This document shows positions 17,277 to 24,592 of a stretch of 34,914 nucleotides of DNA, piece by piece; position 1 is the stretch's first letter, and the number at the start of each line of letters is the position of its first letter. The notes under the pieces were generated by a model, which worked only from the letters and a program-made list of their open reading frames with translations, was not told the origin of the DNA and did no database searches. Source of the stretch: Salsipaludibacter sp038233055 (GTDB lineage Bacteria; Actinomycetota; Nitriliruptoria; Nitriliruptorales; Nitriliruptoraceae); assembly GCA_038233055.1 (NCBI GenBank), contig JBBSMS010000018.1, forward strand, positions 1 to 34,914. Direction: 5' to 3'. Made by a program: the position numbers and the translations under genes.

Positions 17277-18541
17277 CGGCAACGTTCGCCGAGGTCATCG
17301 GCCAGCAGCCCGCGTCGACTGTGCTGCAGGCAGCCGTCGCGGGTGATCGACTGGCCCACGCCCTGTTGCTGGTCGGCCCGGCCGGGGTCGGCCAGGAGGA
17401 TCTGGTCGGGGCGCTCGCCGCTGCGCTCAACTGTCCCCGCCCGACCGACGGGGCCGGATGCGGTGACTGCGAGACCTGTGCCCGGATCGCTCGGGGTACC
17501 CACCCGGCGGTCGTGACCTTCCGGCCCGAGGGCGCCAGCCACCTGGTCGACGCGGTCCGGGACGACTGGATCCCGACCTCGTCGCGCACGCTGGTCGAGG
17601 GGCGTCGGCGCGTGTGTCGGATCGTCGAGGCCGACCGGATGAACGAGTCGACCCAGAACGCCTTCCTGAAGGTGCTGGAGGAGCCGCCACCATCCACCGT
17701 CTGGGTGCTGGAGGCCGAGTCCACCGCGCCGCTGCTCGACACGATCCTGTCCCGGTGCCAGCGTGTCGACCTGACTGCGTGGGGCGCGGCCGACCTGGGC
17801 CGACGCGCACACGAACTCGGGCTGCCGGACGACCTGGTGCCCGCGTTGGTGCGGGCCGCCCAGGGATCTCCGGCGCGCCTGGCCGAGTACACCCAGCGCG
17901 AGTGTCCCTGGTGTGGCCGGGTCCATGGGGGACCGGGCACCGACCCGGCCCAACTCCCCACCACGTGTGACAACACCAAGTGCAAGCCGCCGAAGGATGT
18001 GTCCGGTCCGGCCGAACTGGTGCGGGACGTGGCCCGGGCCCGCCACCTCGCGGTCGTGCAGCGCCTGCGCACGGAGGGGCCGTCCGCGGTGGGCGCCATC
18101 ACCTCCGAGGTGGTTGCCTGGGCCGATGCGCGTGCATCTGGCGAGGGCACGCGCCAGACCGCCGAGGTGGAGCGCCTCGACGAGTCGTTCGGTCCGAGGG
18201 GCTGGCCCACCGGCATGAAGGCCCGACTGCGCGCCCGCCACAAGCGCGAGCAGCGACAGGTCCGCCTGGCCGCTGCCTGTCGGTTCCTCGAGGAGTTCGG
18301 GACCGTGCTGTGCGACGTGGTCGCGATCCGCGCCGGTGCGGACGCCGCCGACGCGATCAACCTCGATGCGCCGTCCCCGGTCGAAGACGCTGCGTCGCTG
18401 CCGACGCCGGCGGCGCTGCGGGCGTTGGCCGAGATCCCGCTGGTGCAGGAAGCGATCGTTGTCAACAGTGCCCAGCCGCAGTTGCAACTCGAACGCCTGC
18501 TGCTGCCGCTGGCCGTGGCGATCTTCGCCAATCGCTCCTGA
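17273..18541 (+). CDS. holB: DNA polymerase III delta' subunit (clamp loader)
   Basis: A 422-aa AAA+ protein of the sliding-clamp loader. ATG 17273 overlaps the fusion-protein stop by four bases. The P-loop is degenerate (GPAGVGQED, with Gln41 in place of Lys), as expected for the non-ATPase delta' subunit. The four-cysteine zinc module is C54, C63, C66, C69. The sensor region reads NAFLKVLEEPPP and the SRC motif is ILSRCQRV. It is longer than E. coli HolB (about 334 aa) because of an insert with a second cysteine cluster, C211-x2-C214-x17-C232-x4-C237, in the middle region. The family assignment is firm; the second metal site is inference. Confidence 0.95.
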   Translation: MTATFAEVIGQQPASTVLQAAVAGDRLAHALLLVGPAGVGQEDLVGALAAALNCPRPTDGAGCGDCETCARIARGTHPAVVTFRPEGASHLVDAVRDDWIPTSSRTLVEGRRRVCRIVEADRMNESTQNAFLKVLEEPPPSTVWVLEAESTAPLLDTILSRCQRVDLTAWGAADLGRRAHELGLPDDLVPALVRAAQGSPARLAEYTQRECPWCGRVHGGPGTDPAQLPTTCDNTKCKPPKDVSGPAELVRDVARARHLAVVQRLRTEGPSAVGAITSEVVAWADARASGEGTRQTAEVERLDESFGPRGWPTGMKARLRARHKREQRQVRLAAACRFLEEFGTVLCDVVAIRAGADAADAINLDAPSPVEDAASLPTPAALRALAEIPLVQEAIVVNSAQPQLQLERLLLPLAVAIFANRS

Positions 18542-18638
18542 CGACGCCGCGCCCCGGACACCACCCCGGCACCCCGCACCACCTCGGCACCGTCTCGACC
18601 TCGCACAGCCAGCGCGTGCCCCTGCGCCTGCGTGGAGG

Positions 18639-18715
18639 CCGGGTGGAAGGGCCTCGGAGGCTGGTGGGGCTCGGACTGGTGCCGTTCGGACCGGGTCGTG
18701 TCCGGGTGGAAGGGC
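18639..18715 (+). repeat. 14-bp direct repeat, 63 bp apart
   Basis: CCGGGTGGAAGGGC occurs at 18639-18652 and 18702-18715, in the 288-base gap after holB. No gene is seen in the gap, which is otherwise C/A-rich at its start. Meaning is unknown. Confidence 0.5.
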
Positions 18716-18749
18716 ATCGAGCGTGATCGGTTGGGGCATCCATGGCGGC

Positions 18750-18770
18750 GGGACCCTCGACCCGGGTCCC
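18750..18770 (+). terminator. hairpin downstream of holB
   Basis: GGGACCC (18750-18756), a 7-base loop and GGGTCCC (18764-18770) form a perfect 7-bp stem without a T tract. It lies between holB and the thioesterase promoter. Confidence 0.5.
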
Positions 18771-18796
18771 GGACAGGCCGAACGGCACTGGCGGGC

Positions 18797-18802
18797 TAGC
18801 GT
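18797..18802 (+). promoter_or_regulatory. candidate -10 box (TAGCGT) for thioesterase
   Basis: TAGCGT lies 27 bases before the thioesterase start codon, fits TAnnnT and follows the putative holB terminator. It would give a short leader containing GGAGG. Confidence 0.35.
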
Positions 18803-18829
18803 TCCGGGTGGCCGACCCGGGAGGGCGAG

Positions 18830-19231
18830 ATGTGGACGACCAGCCTTGGGGTCCGCTTCCATGAACTTGATGCCTACGGCCACGTGAACCACGGCGTCTA
18901 CCTCAACTACTTCGAGCATGCCCGGGTCGAACTGCTGGACGCGATCGGGTTCGGGTTGCGCACGCTGGAGGACCGTGGGATCCAGTTGGTCGTGGTCGAG
19001 GTCACGATCCGCTACCGCGCCCCGGCCGGGTTGGGCGACCGGCTCACGGTCACCACCGAACTGGGGGAGTTGCGCCGGGCAACCTCGATCTGGCACCAGC
19101 GGCTGACTCGTGGCGACGACGTCCTGGCGACCGCCCGAGTGCGCTCGTGCGCCACCGACTCCACCAGTCGCCCCATCCGTCCGCCCGACGACCTGGTCGC
19201 GGCCCTGACCAGCCAGCCCGACGGTCCCTGA
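18830..19231 (+). CDS. acyl-CoA thioesterase, 4HBT/YbgC-FadM family
   Basis: A 133-aa single hot-dog domain, the normal length for the family. It hydrolyses thioester bonds of acyl-CoA or acyl-ACP. The active-site motif reads ELDAYGHVNHGVYLNYFEHAR, with D14 as the expected catalytic residue and HVN at 18-20. The core strand VVEVTIRYRAPAGLGD follows. ATG 18830 has GGAGG (18820-18824) 5 bases upstream. Substrate chain length cannot be inferred. Confidence 0.93.
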   Translation: MWTTSLGVRFHELDAYGHVNHGVYLNYFEHARVELLDAIGFGLRTLEDRGIQLVVVEVTIRYRAPAGLGDRLTVTTELGELRRATSIWHQRLTRGDDVLATARVRSCATDSTSRPIRPPDDLVAALTSQPDGP

Positions 19232-19281
19232 TCCCCGGCACCACCACGCGCACCCGTGCCGGTCGGGCACACCGGTGGCCG

Positions 19282-19287
19282 TACGCT
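19282..19287 (+). promoter_or_regulatory. candidate -10 box (TACGCT)
   Basis: TACGCT in the context CCGTACGCTGGGG lies 26 bases before the SDR-like gene start. The same hexamer precedes the tRNA gene in this window, suggesting a housekeeping -10 form. Confidence 0.4.
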
Positions 19288-19313
19288 GGGGATCCGTCGA
19301 GTCAAGGGTCGAG

Positions 19314-20390
19314 ATGCGCATCTTCGTGGCCGGTGCGACCGGGTTCGTGGGATCCCGGCTGGTGCGAAGACTCGTCGACGCCGAGCACGAGGTGGTCGTC
19401 CTGACCCGGTCGGCCGACCGCGCTCGGTCGCGTCCCTGGGGTGACCGGGTCCGGATCGTGGAGGGCGAGGTCACGGACTCGCGCGTGGTCACCGACGCCC
19501 TGTTCGGGAGTGACGTCGCGGTCCACCTGGTGCACTCCATGGAGGAGGGCATCGTCGACTTCGCCACCGCCGAACGCAAGGCCGCCTCCACCCTGGCCGA
19601 GGCCGCGGCCCTGACCGGTGTCGACCACATCGTGTACCTGGGCGGCCTGGCCGACGATCGCGACGACCTCTCCCCGCACCTGCGTTCCCGGATCGAGACC
19701 GGCCGCATCCTGGCCGACAGCGGTCCGTCGGTGACCGAACTGCGCGCCTCGATCGTCCTGGGGGCGGGGTCCGCGTCCTACGAACTGATCCGCTTCGCGT
19801 CGCGCACGCCGGTGCCGCTGCTGGTCCACCCGGCCTGGGCGACGGGGCGGTGCCAGCCGATCGCCATCACCGACCTGCTGGACGTGCTGGTCGACGTCGT
19901 GATCCAACCGTCGACGGCTCGCCACCGCATCATCGAGGTCGGCGGCCCCGAGACCGGGGCCTACCACGACCTCGTGGACGTGATGCGTGACGTCCGCGGA
20001 CTGCCGCCGAACGTCTCCGGACCGGTGCCGGCGCCGCCGCCCGTGCTGACCGGGACGTTGGTGTCGCAACTCACCCCGTTCGACCCGGGCACGGTGGGAC
20101 CGCTGGTCGCGTCGCTCGCCCACGACTCGTTGGTCTCCGGCCGTCATGACGCCCGCGTGGGCGCGATCGGGGTGGCCGAGGCCATGCGGCGCTCGCTGGC
20201 GGGCGACGGCGAGTTCGCGGCGATGGACGGCGACCCGGACTGGGTCGGCGCCAGCCTCGACATCGGGATGCTGGTCGAGGTGCTGCAACGGCTGCCACGG
20301 CTGCCCGGGCGCCTGGTCGGCCACCGCCTGACCCCCAAGGGGTTGCTCGAAACCGCGGCCGACGTGGCCACCGCCGTCCGGCGGCCCTGA
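19314..20390 (+). CDS. NAD(P)-binding atypical SDR (epimerase/NmrA-like)
   Basis: A 358-aa protein. The N-terminal Rossmann fold has G-A-T-G-F-V-G (residues 7-13) and the second strand EVVVLTRSADRA, where the Arg favours NADP(H). The usual YxxxK catalytic pair is not obvious, which fits the atypical NDUFA9/NmrA-like branch (VYLGGLADD in place of the Tyr motif). The C-terminal 130 residues (PAPPPVLTGTLVSQLTPF) match the tail of actinobacterial SDRs that carry a membrane-proximal or DUF2867-like extension. ATG 19314 follows AAGGG. The substrate is unknown. Confidence 0.85.
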   Translation: MRIFVAGATGFVGSRLVRRLVDAEHEVVVLTRSADRARSRPWGDRVRIVEGEVTDSRVVTDALFGSDVAVHLVHSMEEGIVDFATAERKAASTLAEAAALTGVDHIVYLGGLADDRDDLSPHLRSRIETGRILADSGPSVTELRASIVLGAGSASYELIRFASRTPVPLLVHPAWATGRCQPIAITDLLDVLVDVVIQPSTARHRIIEVGGPETGAYHDLVDVMRDVRGLPPNVSGPVPAPPPVLTGTLVSQLTPFDPGTVGPLVASLAHDSLVSGRHDARVGAIGVAEAMRRSLAGDGEFAAMDGDPDWVGASLDIGMLVEVLQRLPRLPGRLVGHRLTPKGLLETAADVATAVRRP

Positions 20391-20424
20391 CGACCTGATC
20401 CGAAGCGCCCGGAGGCGACCACGC

Positions 20425-21294
20425 ATGGCGGACCCCACCGAGCCCGACCCCCACCTGGACCAGGTCCGTGCCCTGTTCGTGCGCGCCGACGAGGTCGCCA
20501 AGGCGGCACCGGGGGCCGCGGACCCCGTAGCGGTGCGCGACCGGGCCCGCGACCTGCTGCTCGAGGCCCGCGACCTGGTGGACGACCTGCGGGACGCCAA
20601 CGGTGACCGGGACGACCTGCTGGAAGCCGCCCGCCAGGTGTCGCGCCGGATGCTGGACCTGGACGGTGCCGACCTGGCAGCGACGGCCGTGCCCTCCGGC
20701 GGGATGCGGCGGGCCCCGACGACCGTCGACGACCCGGATCGCCGTCCGCCCAACCAGCACCTGACGCCCGGGTTCCCGGTCCTGCACGTCGGCTCGCCGC
20801 CGCAGGACCTCGACGACTGGACGCTGACGGTCGCCGGCCGGGTCGCCACCCGCACGCGGTGGTCGTTGGCGGACCTGCAGGCGGACCCGGCCGCCACCAC
20901 GGTGACCAGCGACTTCCATTGCGTCACCGGCTGGTCCCGGCTGGACAACGACTGGACCGGGATTCCCGTGGCGACGCTGCTGGACCGGGCCGGGCCGCGG
21001 CCCGAGGCCACGCACGTGCTGGTCAACGGCCATCCCGCCTACTCGGCGAACCTGTCGGTGGACGCGGTGCGTGCCCCCGGGGTGCTGTTGGCCTGGGCCC
21101 ACGACGGGGCCGCCCTGGACGTGGCGCACGGTGGACCGCTGCGCCTGGTGGTGCCACAGCGCTACGGCTGGAAGTCGGTCAAGTGGGTGACCGAGGTCCG
21201 CCTGGTCGACCGGGACGTCCCCGGCTACTGGGAGGAACGCGGCTACCACATGCACGCCGACCCGTGGCGCGAACAACGGCTCCGCGGCGACTGA
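20425..21294 (+). CDS. molybdopterin-dependent oxidoreductase, sulfite-oxidase fold
   Basis: A 289-aa protein with the oxidoreductase molybdopterin-binding domain (PF00174) at residues about 110-280. The molybdenum-ligating cysteine is C166 in DFHCVTGWSR, and the family's late motif VVPQRYGWKSVKWVTEV is intact. The first 100 residues are a charged, helical extension with no Tat or Sec signal, so the protein should be cytoplasmic; periplasmic relatives such as MsrP carry a Tat signal. ATG 20425 has GGAGG about 10 bases upstream. It follows the SDR gene by 34 bases, so the two may be co-transcribed. The electron partner and substrate are unknown. Confidence 0.9.
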   Translation: MADPTEPDPHLDQVRALFVRADEVAKAAPGAADPVAVRDRARDLLLEARDLVDDLRDANGDRDDLLEAARQVSRRMLDLDGADLAATAVPSGGMRRAPTTVDDPDRRPPNQHLTPGFPVLHVGSPPQDLDDWTLTVAGRVATRTRWSLADLQADPAATTVTSDFHCVTGWSRLDNDWTGIPVATLLDRAGPRPEATHVLVNGHPAYSANLSVDAVRAPGVLLAWAHDGAALDVAHGGPLRLVVPQRYGWKSVKWVTEVRLVDRDVPGYWEERGYHMHADPWREQRLRGD

Positions 21295-21353
21295 TCGCGG
21301 CGATCGGGAACGGCGACGTTGGCCCAGTTGGCGCCGGAACGGCCCCGATCTGC

Positions 21354-21532
21354 TAGTCTTGGCCGCCGATGCGCGGGAACCTCGACCGACACCGGGCGTG
21401 GGTCAGCCTCCATGGCTACCCACGCCTTCGTGTGTCACGGCCCCGGCGGGTCCGACCCGCAGGGTGTGGTCCGGCGATGGGTACGCTGTCCCGCCGTGCC
21501 GATGGGCGTCGGGGCCCGCGCGCGAGACTCCT
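21354..21532 (+). other. hairpin-rich non-coding stretch before tRNA-Thr
   Basis: The 238-base gap between the molybdoenzyme and the tRNA has no gene. TAGTCT (21354-21359) could be a -10 box, with TTGGCG 20 bases before it. Downstream, 21396-21425 folds into a 12-bp stem with one bulged C: GCGTGGGT pairs with ACCCACGC, and AGCC with GGCT, around a 5-base loop. Then GCGGGT/ACCCGC (21446-21460) forms a 6-bp stem with a 3-base loop. It could be a small RNA or a structured tRNA precursor leader. Confidence 0.4.
21482..21487 (+). promoter_or_regulatory. candidate -10 box (TACGCT) for tRNA-Thr
   Basis: TACGCT lies 45 bases upstream of the mature tRNA 5' end and would give a short precursor leader of about 40 bases. 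No -35 is clear. Confidence 0.4.
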
Positions 21533-21608
21533 GCTGGAGTAGCTCAGTTGGTAGAGCAATCGCCTCGTAAGCGATAGGTCAGGGGTTCAAATCCCCTCTC
21601 CAGCTCCA
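21533..21608 (+). tRNA. tRNA-Thr, anticodon CGU
   Basis: A 76-nt cloverleaf with encoded CCA. Acceptor stem GCTGGAG pairs with CTCCAGC, with discriminator T. The D-arm is GCTC/GAGC. The anticodon stem ATCGC/GCGAT holds loop CTCGTAA, giving anticodon CGT at 21566-21568, which reads ACG (Thr). The T-arm is AGGGG-TTCAAAT-CCCCT. ACG is a favoured Thr codon in GC-rich genomes. Confidence 0.97.
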
Positions 21609-21626
21609 TGTCCCCTGACACGGCGG

Positions 21627-21642
21627 GCGGCCTTCGGGCCGC
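21627..21642 (+). terminator. TTCG-tetraloop hairpin after tRNA-Thr
   Basis: GCGGCC-TTCG-GGCCGC is a perfect 6-bp stem with a very stable UUCG loop, 19 bases after the tRNA CCA end. Confidence 0.6.
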
Positions 21643-21757
21643 TCGTCGTCGTGGCTGCAGGGCGACGATCCGGCCACGTCGTGGCTCCATGCAACCGTCG
21701 TCGTCGCGGTGGCGTCGGACCGTCCACGAGTGATGCCCGAGCGGGGAAGGACCCGGG

Positions 21758-22900
21758 ATGACCAGGACACGACGAGGACGCGCGGTAGCGCTGGTGCTGG
21801 CGGTGGGGTTGGCGCTGGCCGGTTGCGGTGGTGACGATTCCGGCGCCGAGACCGCCGTCGACCCCGAGGCACCGGAGGCGGCGGGCGACGGCGCGGACTT
21901 CGCCGGCCGAGGCGAGGCGGCGGCCGAGACGGACGCGATGACCGAGTCGGCCGAGGAGCCGGCCGCGGACGCGCAGGACCCGAACGGCACCGAACCCGAC
22001 GCCACGACCAACCGGGACCTGATCTACCGGGCCACGATCGGGCTGTCCTCCGACAAACCGGACGAGACGGTCGACGGCGTCGAGGCGGCGGCGACGGCGG
22101 TCGGCGGGTTCCTGTCCGCCACCCAACTCGAGCGCGACGACAACGGGATCCTGCGCGGTTCGATGACGATCCGGGTCCCGGCGGCCAACCTCGACGCCCT
22201 GCTCGCAGCGGTGTCCGAGACGGCCGCCGAGGTCACCTCGCGCGACCAGTCGGTCGAGGACGTCACCGGCCAGGTCGCCGACATCGAGGCCCGGCTGCGC
22301 AACCTCCGGGCGCTGGAGGAGGAACTGCTCGTGCTGCTGACCGAGGCGCGCGAGGGCGGGGACACCGAGGACGTGCTGTCGGTGTTCGACCGGACCGGCG
22401 AGGTCCGCCAGGAAATCGAGGTGCTGGAGGGACGCCAGGACGACCTCGGCGAGCAGGTCGCGTTGTCGACCGTGACCGTGCTGGTCGAGCCGTCGCCGTC
22501 GCTGCTGGCCTCGGTCGAGTCCGAACCCGACGACGACCTCCCGCTGCCCTGGAGCCCCGGCAACGTCGCCGCGAACGCGTGGGACGCGACCGTGTCGGCG
22601 CTGCAGTCGTTCGTCGACTTCGGGATCCGGGCCGTGGTTTTCCTGTTGCCGGTCCTGCTGGTGTGGCTCTCGCCGCTGTGGCTGTTGCTGGCGATCGCCT
22701 GGTGGTGGCGCCGTCGCCGCGCCGCGCGCTCGAGCGGGCCGGGCTCCGGCGGGCCGACTCATGGTGACACGCCGCCGACGCCCCCCTCGCCGCCGTCCGC
22801 CGCCGCGACCCTGCGGGACGACCGGCGCGACCGGGACCCCGCGCTTGTGGGGGTCGGTTCGTCAGAGCAAGCCGAGGCCACGACGACTCCGCCCGACTGA
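21758..22900 (+). CDS. DUF4349 lipoprotein
   Basis: A 380-aa lipoprotein. ATG 21758 has GGAAGGA about 8 bases upstream. The signal peptide ends in lipobox LAGC near residue 23, followed by an Asp/Glu/Ala-rich linker to about residue 85. The DUF4349 domain runs from LIYRATIGL to about residue 250, with a coiled coil (DIEARLRNLRALEEELLVLL) in the middle. One or two transmembrane helices (AVVFLLPVLLVWLSPLWLLL) lie near 290-320, then Arg-rich WWWRRRRAAR at the cytoplasmic boundary and a disordered tail. The lipid anchor plus C-terminal helices are usual for the family. Its function is unknown. Confidence 0.9.
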   Translation: MTRTRRGRAVALVLAVGLALAGCGGDDSGAETAVDPEAPEAAGDGADFAGRGEAAAETDAMTESAEEPAADAQDPNGTEPDATTNRDLIYRATIGLSSDKPDETVDGVEAAATAVGGFLSATQLERDDNGILRGSMTIRVPAANLDALLAAVSETAAEVTSRDQSVEDVTGQVADIEARLRNLRALEEELLVLLTEAREGGDTEDVLSVFDRTGEVRQEIEVLEGRQDDLGEQVALSTVTVLVEPSPSLLASVESEPDDDLPLPWSPGNVAANAWDATVSALQSFVDFGIRAVVFLLPVLLVWLSPLWLLLAIAWWWRRRRAARSSGPGSGGPTHGDTPPTPPSPPSAAATLRDDRRDRDPALVGVGSSEQAEATTTPPD

Positions 22901-22920
22901 GGCACGTCCGGGGGGAGTGT

Positions 22921-22968
22921 CCGGTCCGCAGCGACGGCTCGGACGGCACGGTGGGCCGTGCGGACCGG
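22921..22968 (+). terminator. nested inverted repeats after DUF4349 gene
   Basis: CCGGTCCGCA (22921-22930) pairs perfectly with TGCGGACCGG (22959-22968). An inner hairpin GCACGG/CCGTGC (22946-22961) competes for the last bases. It starts 20 bases after the lipoprotein stop. The overlap of two alternative stems is unusual for a plain terminator. Confidence 0.5.
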
Positions 22969-23078
22969 GCCGTCACTCCTGCGGGTTCGCCGTCGTCGTG
23001 GCCGGGTGGCCGCGTGCCGGTTGGCACGGTCCGAGGTGGTCGGGCAGGCTGGCGGCACGTCCCGACGGAGGCCCCACC

Positions 23079-23381
23079 GTGTCCGACGAACCCGCCGCGA
23101 CCGAGTCGTCGATCGCACGACGGGTCGTCGTCTCCGGACGGGTCCAGGGCGTGTTCTTCCGGGCCTCAACTCGTCGGGAGGCCACCCGTCGAGGTGTCCG
23201 CGGCTGGGTCCGCAACCGCGATGACGGGCGGGTCGAAGCTCACCTCGAGGGCTCGCCGGACGCGGTCGACGCGGTCGAGGCATGGATGCGGTCCGGCGGT
23301 CCGTCGTCGGCCCGGGTCGACGAGGTCGACGCGACGGACCGGGACCCGTCGTCCCACGACGCCTTCCGGGTGCGCCACTGA
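23079..23381 (+). CDS. acyP: acylphosphatase
   Basis: A 100-aa enzyme hydrolysing acyl-phosphate (carboxyl-phosphate) bonds. The signature VSGRVQGVFFRAS gives catalytic R28, and GWVRNRDDG gives the water-positioning N46. Starting at GTG 23079 (CGGAGG at 23067-23072), it has a short disordered head of about 12 residues before the alpha/beta core. Upstream the frame stays open but reads as low-complexity shadow. Confidence 0.95.
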   Translation: MSDEPAATESSIARRVVVSGRVQGVFFRASTRREATRRGVRGWVRNRDDGRVEAHLEGSPDAVDAVEAWMRSGGPSSARVDEVDATDRDPSSHDAFRVRH

Positions 23382-23424
23382 CGTCGACGCGGCGGTGACG
23401 GCCGGTCGGGCACCGGGCGGCGGA

Positions 23425-23430
23425 TACCGT
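23425..23430 (+). promoter_or_regulatory. candidate -10 box (TACCGT)
   Basis: TACCGT lies 43 bases before the DUF2236 gene start, in the 91-base gap after acyP. It fits TAnnnT. No -35 is clear. Confidence 0.3.
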
Positions 23431-23472
23431 CCCGGGCGTCCGGCGTCGGCCGTCCGTCCAGGAGTTCTCCCC

Positions 23473-24432
23473 ATGGCGCGTGCGTCCCTGCCGCGGCGGT
23501 CCCTCCGCCGGGCCACGAACCCGCTGCTCGAGGCCGTCCGTACGCGCGTCGCGTCCGCGGCGGCGGAGCCCTTCGGTCACGCCGACCCGCCCCTGGTCGA
23601 CACGCTCGACCACCTCGGCGACCCGGGGTTGTTCGGGCCGGCATCGGCCACGTGGCAGGTGATGGGACGCGCCACCACGTTCATCGGTGGCATCCGCGGT
23701 CTGCTCGTGCAGGCCTGCCACCCCGAGGTCGTCGCCGGGGTGAGCGACCACTCCCGGTATCGCGACGACCCCCTGGGGCGGCTGTCGCGCACGGCGTTCT
23801 ACGTCACGGCGACGGCCTTCGGCGCCATGCCCGAGGTCGAACAAGCGGTCCAGTTCGTGCGCGGACGCCACCGCCCGGTCGTGGGCGAGTCACACCGTGG
23901 TCGCCACTACGACGCAGGTGACCCCGGTCTTGCGGCGTGGGTGCACAACGCGCTGACGGACTCGTTCCTGGCGACGCACCTGGCCTACTCGCCGCACGAC
24001 CTGGGCCCGGACGGGCCGGACCGGTTCGTCGACGAACAGCGTGCGCTCGGGGCGCTGCTCGATGCCGACCCGTTGCCGGACACGGCCGACGGGCTGTCGT
24101 CGTGGCTGGCCGAGCATCCCGACGTCGCCCCGTCGCCCGGCATGGTCGAAGCCGTGGCGTTCCTCCGCAATCCGCCGTTGTCGCCGGGACAGCGGGCCGG
24201 GTACCGGGTGCTCTTCGCGGCCGCGGTCGCGACCCTCCCGGACCGCCTGCGCGAGGCGCTCGACCTCGGCGACCCGGTGCTGGGCTCATCGGCCGGACAC
24301 GTGGCCAGTCGGCTGTTGTCCTGGGGACTGGGCGACTCGCCGGCCTGGCAGGTGGCGTTGCTGCGGACCGGGGCCGCCCAGGACGTGGGTGACTTCCGCC
24401 GGCCGATGCGCCGCGAGGCCATCCAGCGCTGA
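23473..24432 (+). CDS. MpaB-family oxygenase (DUF2236)
   Basis: A 319-aa protein of the family that includes the fungal MpaB oxygenase and rubber oxygenase Lcp, b-type heme enzymes. Family landmarks are PASATWQVMGRATTF, GIRGLLVQACHPEVVAGV, the SRYRDDPLGRLSRTAFYV segment and RGRHRPVVG with conserved His and Arg. There is no signal peptide. ATG 23473 has GGAG 8 bases upstream. Most bacterial members are uncharacterised, so the substrate is unknown. Confidence 0.9.
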   Translation: MARASLPRRSLRRATNPLLEAVRTRVASAAAEPFGHADPPLVDTLDHLGDPGLFGPASATWQVMGRATTFIGGIRGLLVQACHPEVVAGVSDHSRYRDDPLGRLSRTAFYVTATAFGAMPEVEQAVQFVRGRHRPVVGESHRGRHYDAGDPGLAAWVHNALTDSFLATHLAYSPHDLGPDGPDRFVDEQRALGALLDADPLPDTADGLSSWLAEHPDVAPSPGMVEAVAFLRNPPLSPGQRAGYRVLFAAAVATLPDRLREALDLGDPVLGSSAGHVASRLLSWGLGDSPAWQVALLRTGAAQDVGDFRRPMRREAIQR

Positions 24433-24556
24433 TCACGGTGCCCCCGGGACAATCGGAGAGGTGTCGACGGGCACGGATCCCGCGCGCCGGCGGGCCGCCG
24501 TCGGCGAGTTCTCCACCGGCTTCCCGGATCGTCCTCGGTGGACCCTGTGGCGCGGA

Positions 24557-24562
24557 TACGGT
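24557..24562 (+). promoter_or_regulatory. candidate -10 box (TACGGT) for the carboxypeptidase
   Basis: TACGGT lies 30 bases before GTG 24593. If real, the transcript starts inside the alternative longer frame from GTG 24461, supporting the 24593 start. Confidence 0.35.
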
Positions 24563-24592
24563 GGCGGCGAAACCGTTGTCGGGAAGTCGAAC

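Noticed and set aside
21319..21577. Short open frames running through the tRNA-Thr gene.
   Set aside because: They overlap the tRNA and the hairpin region, lack ribosome sites and have no protein-like composition.
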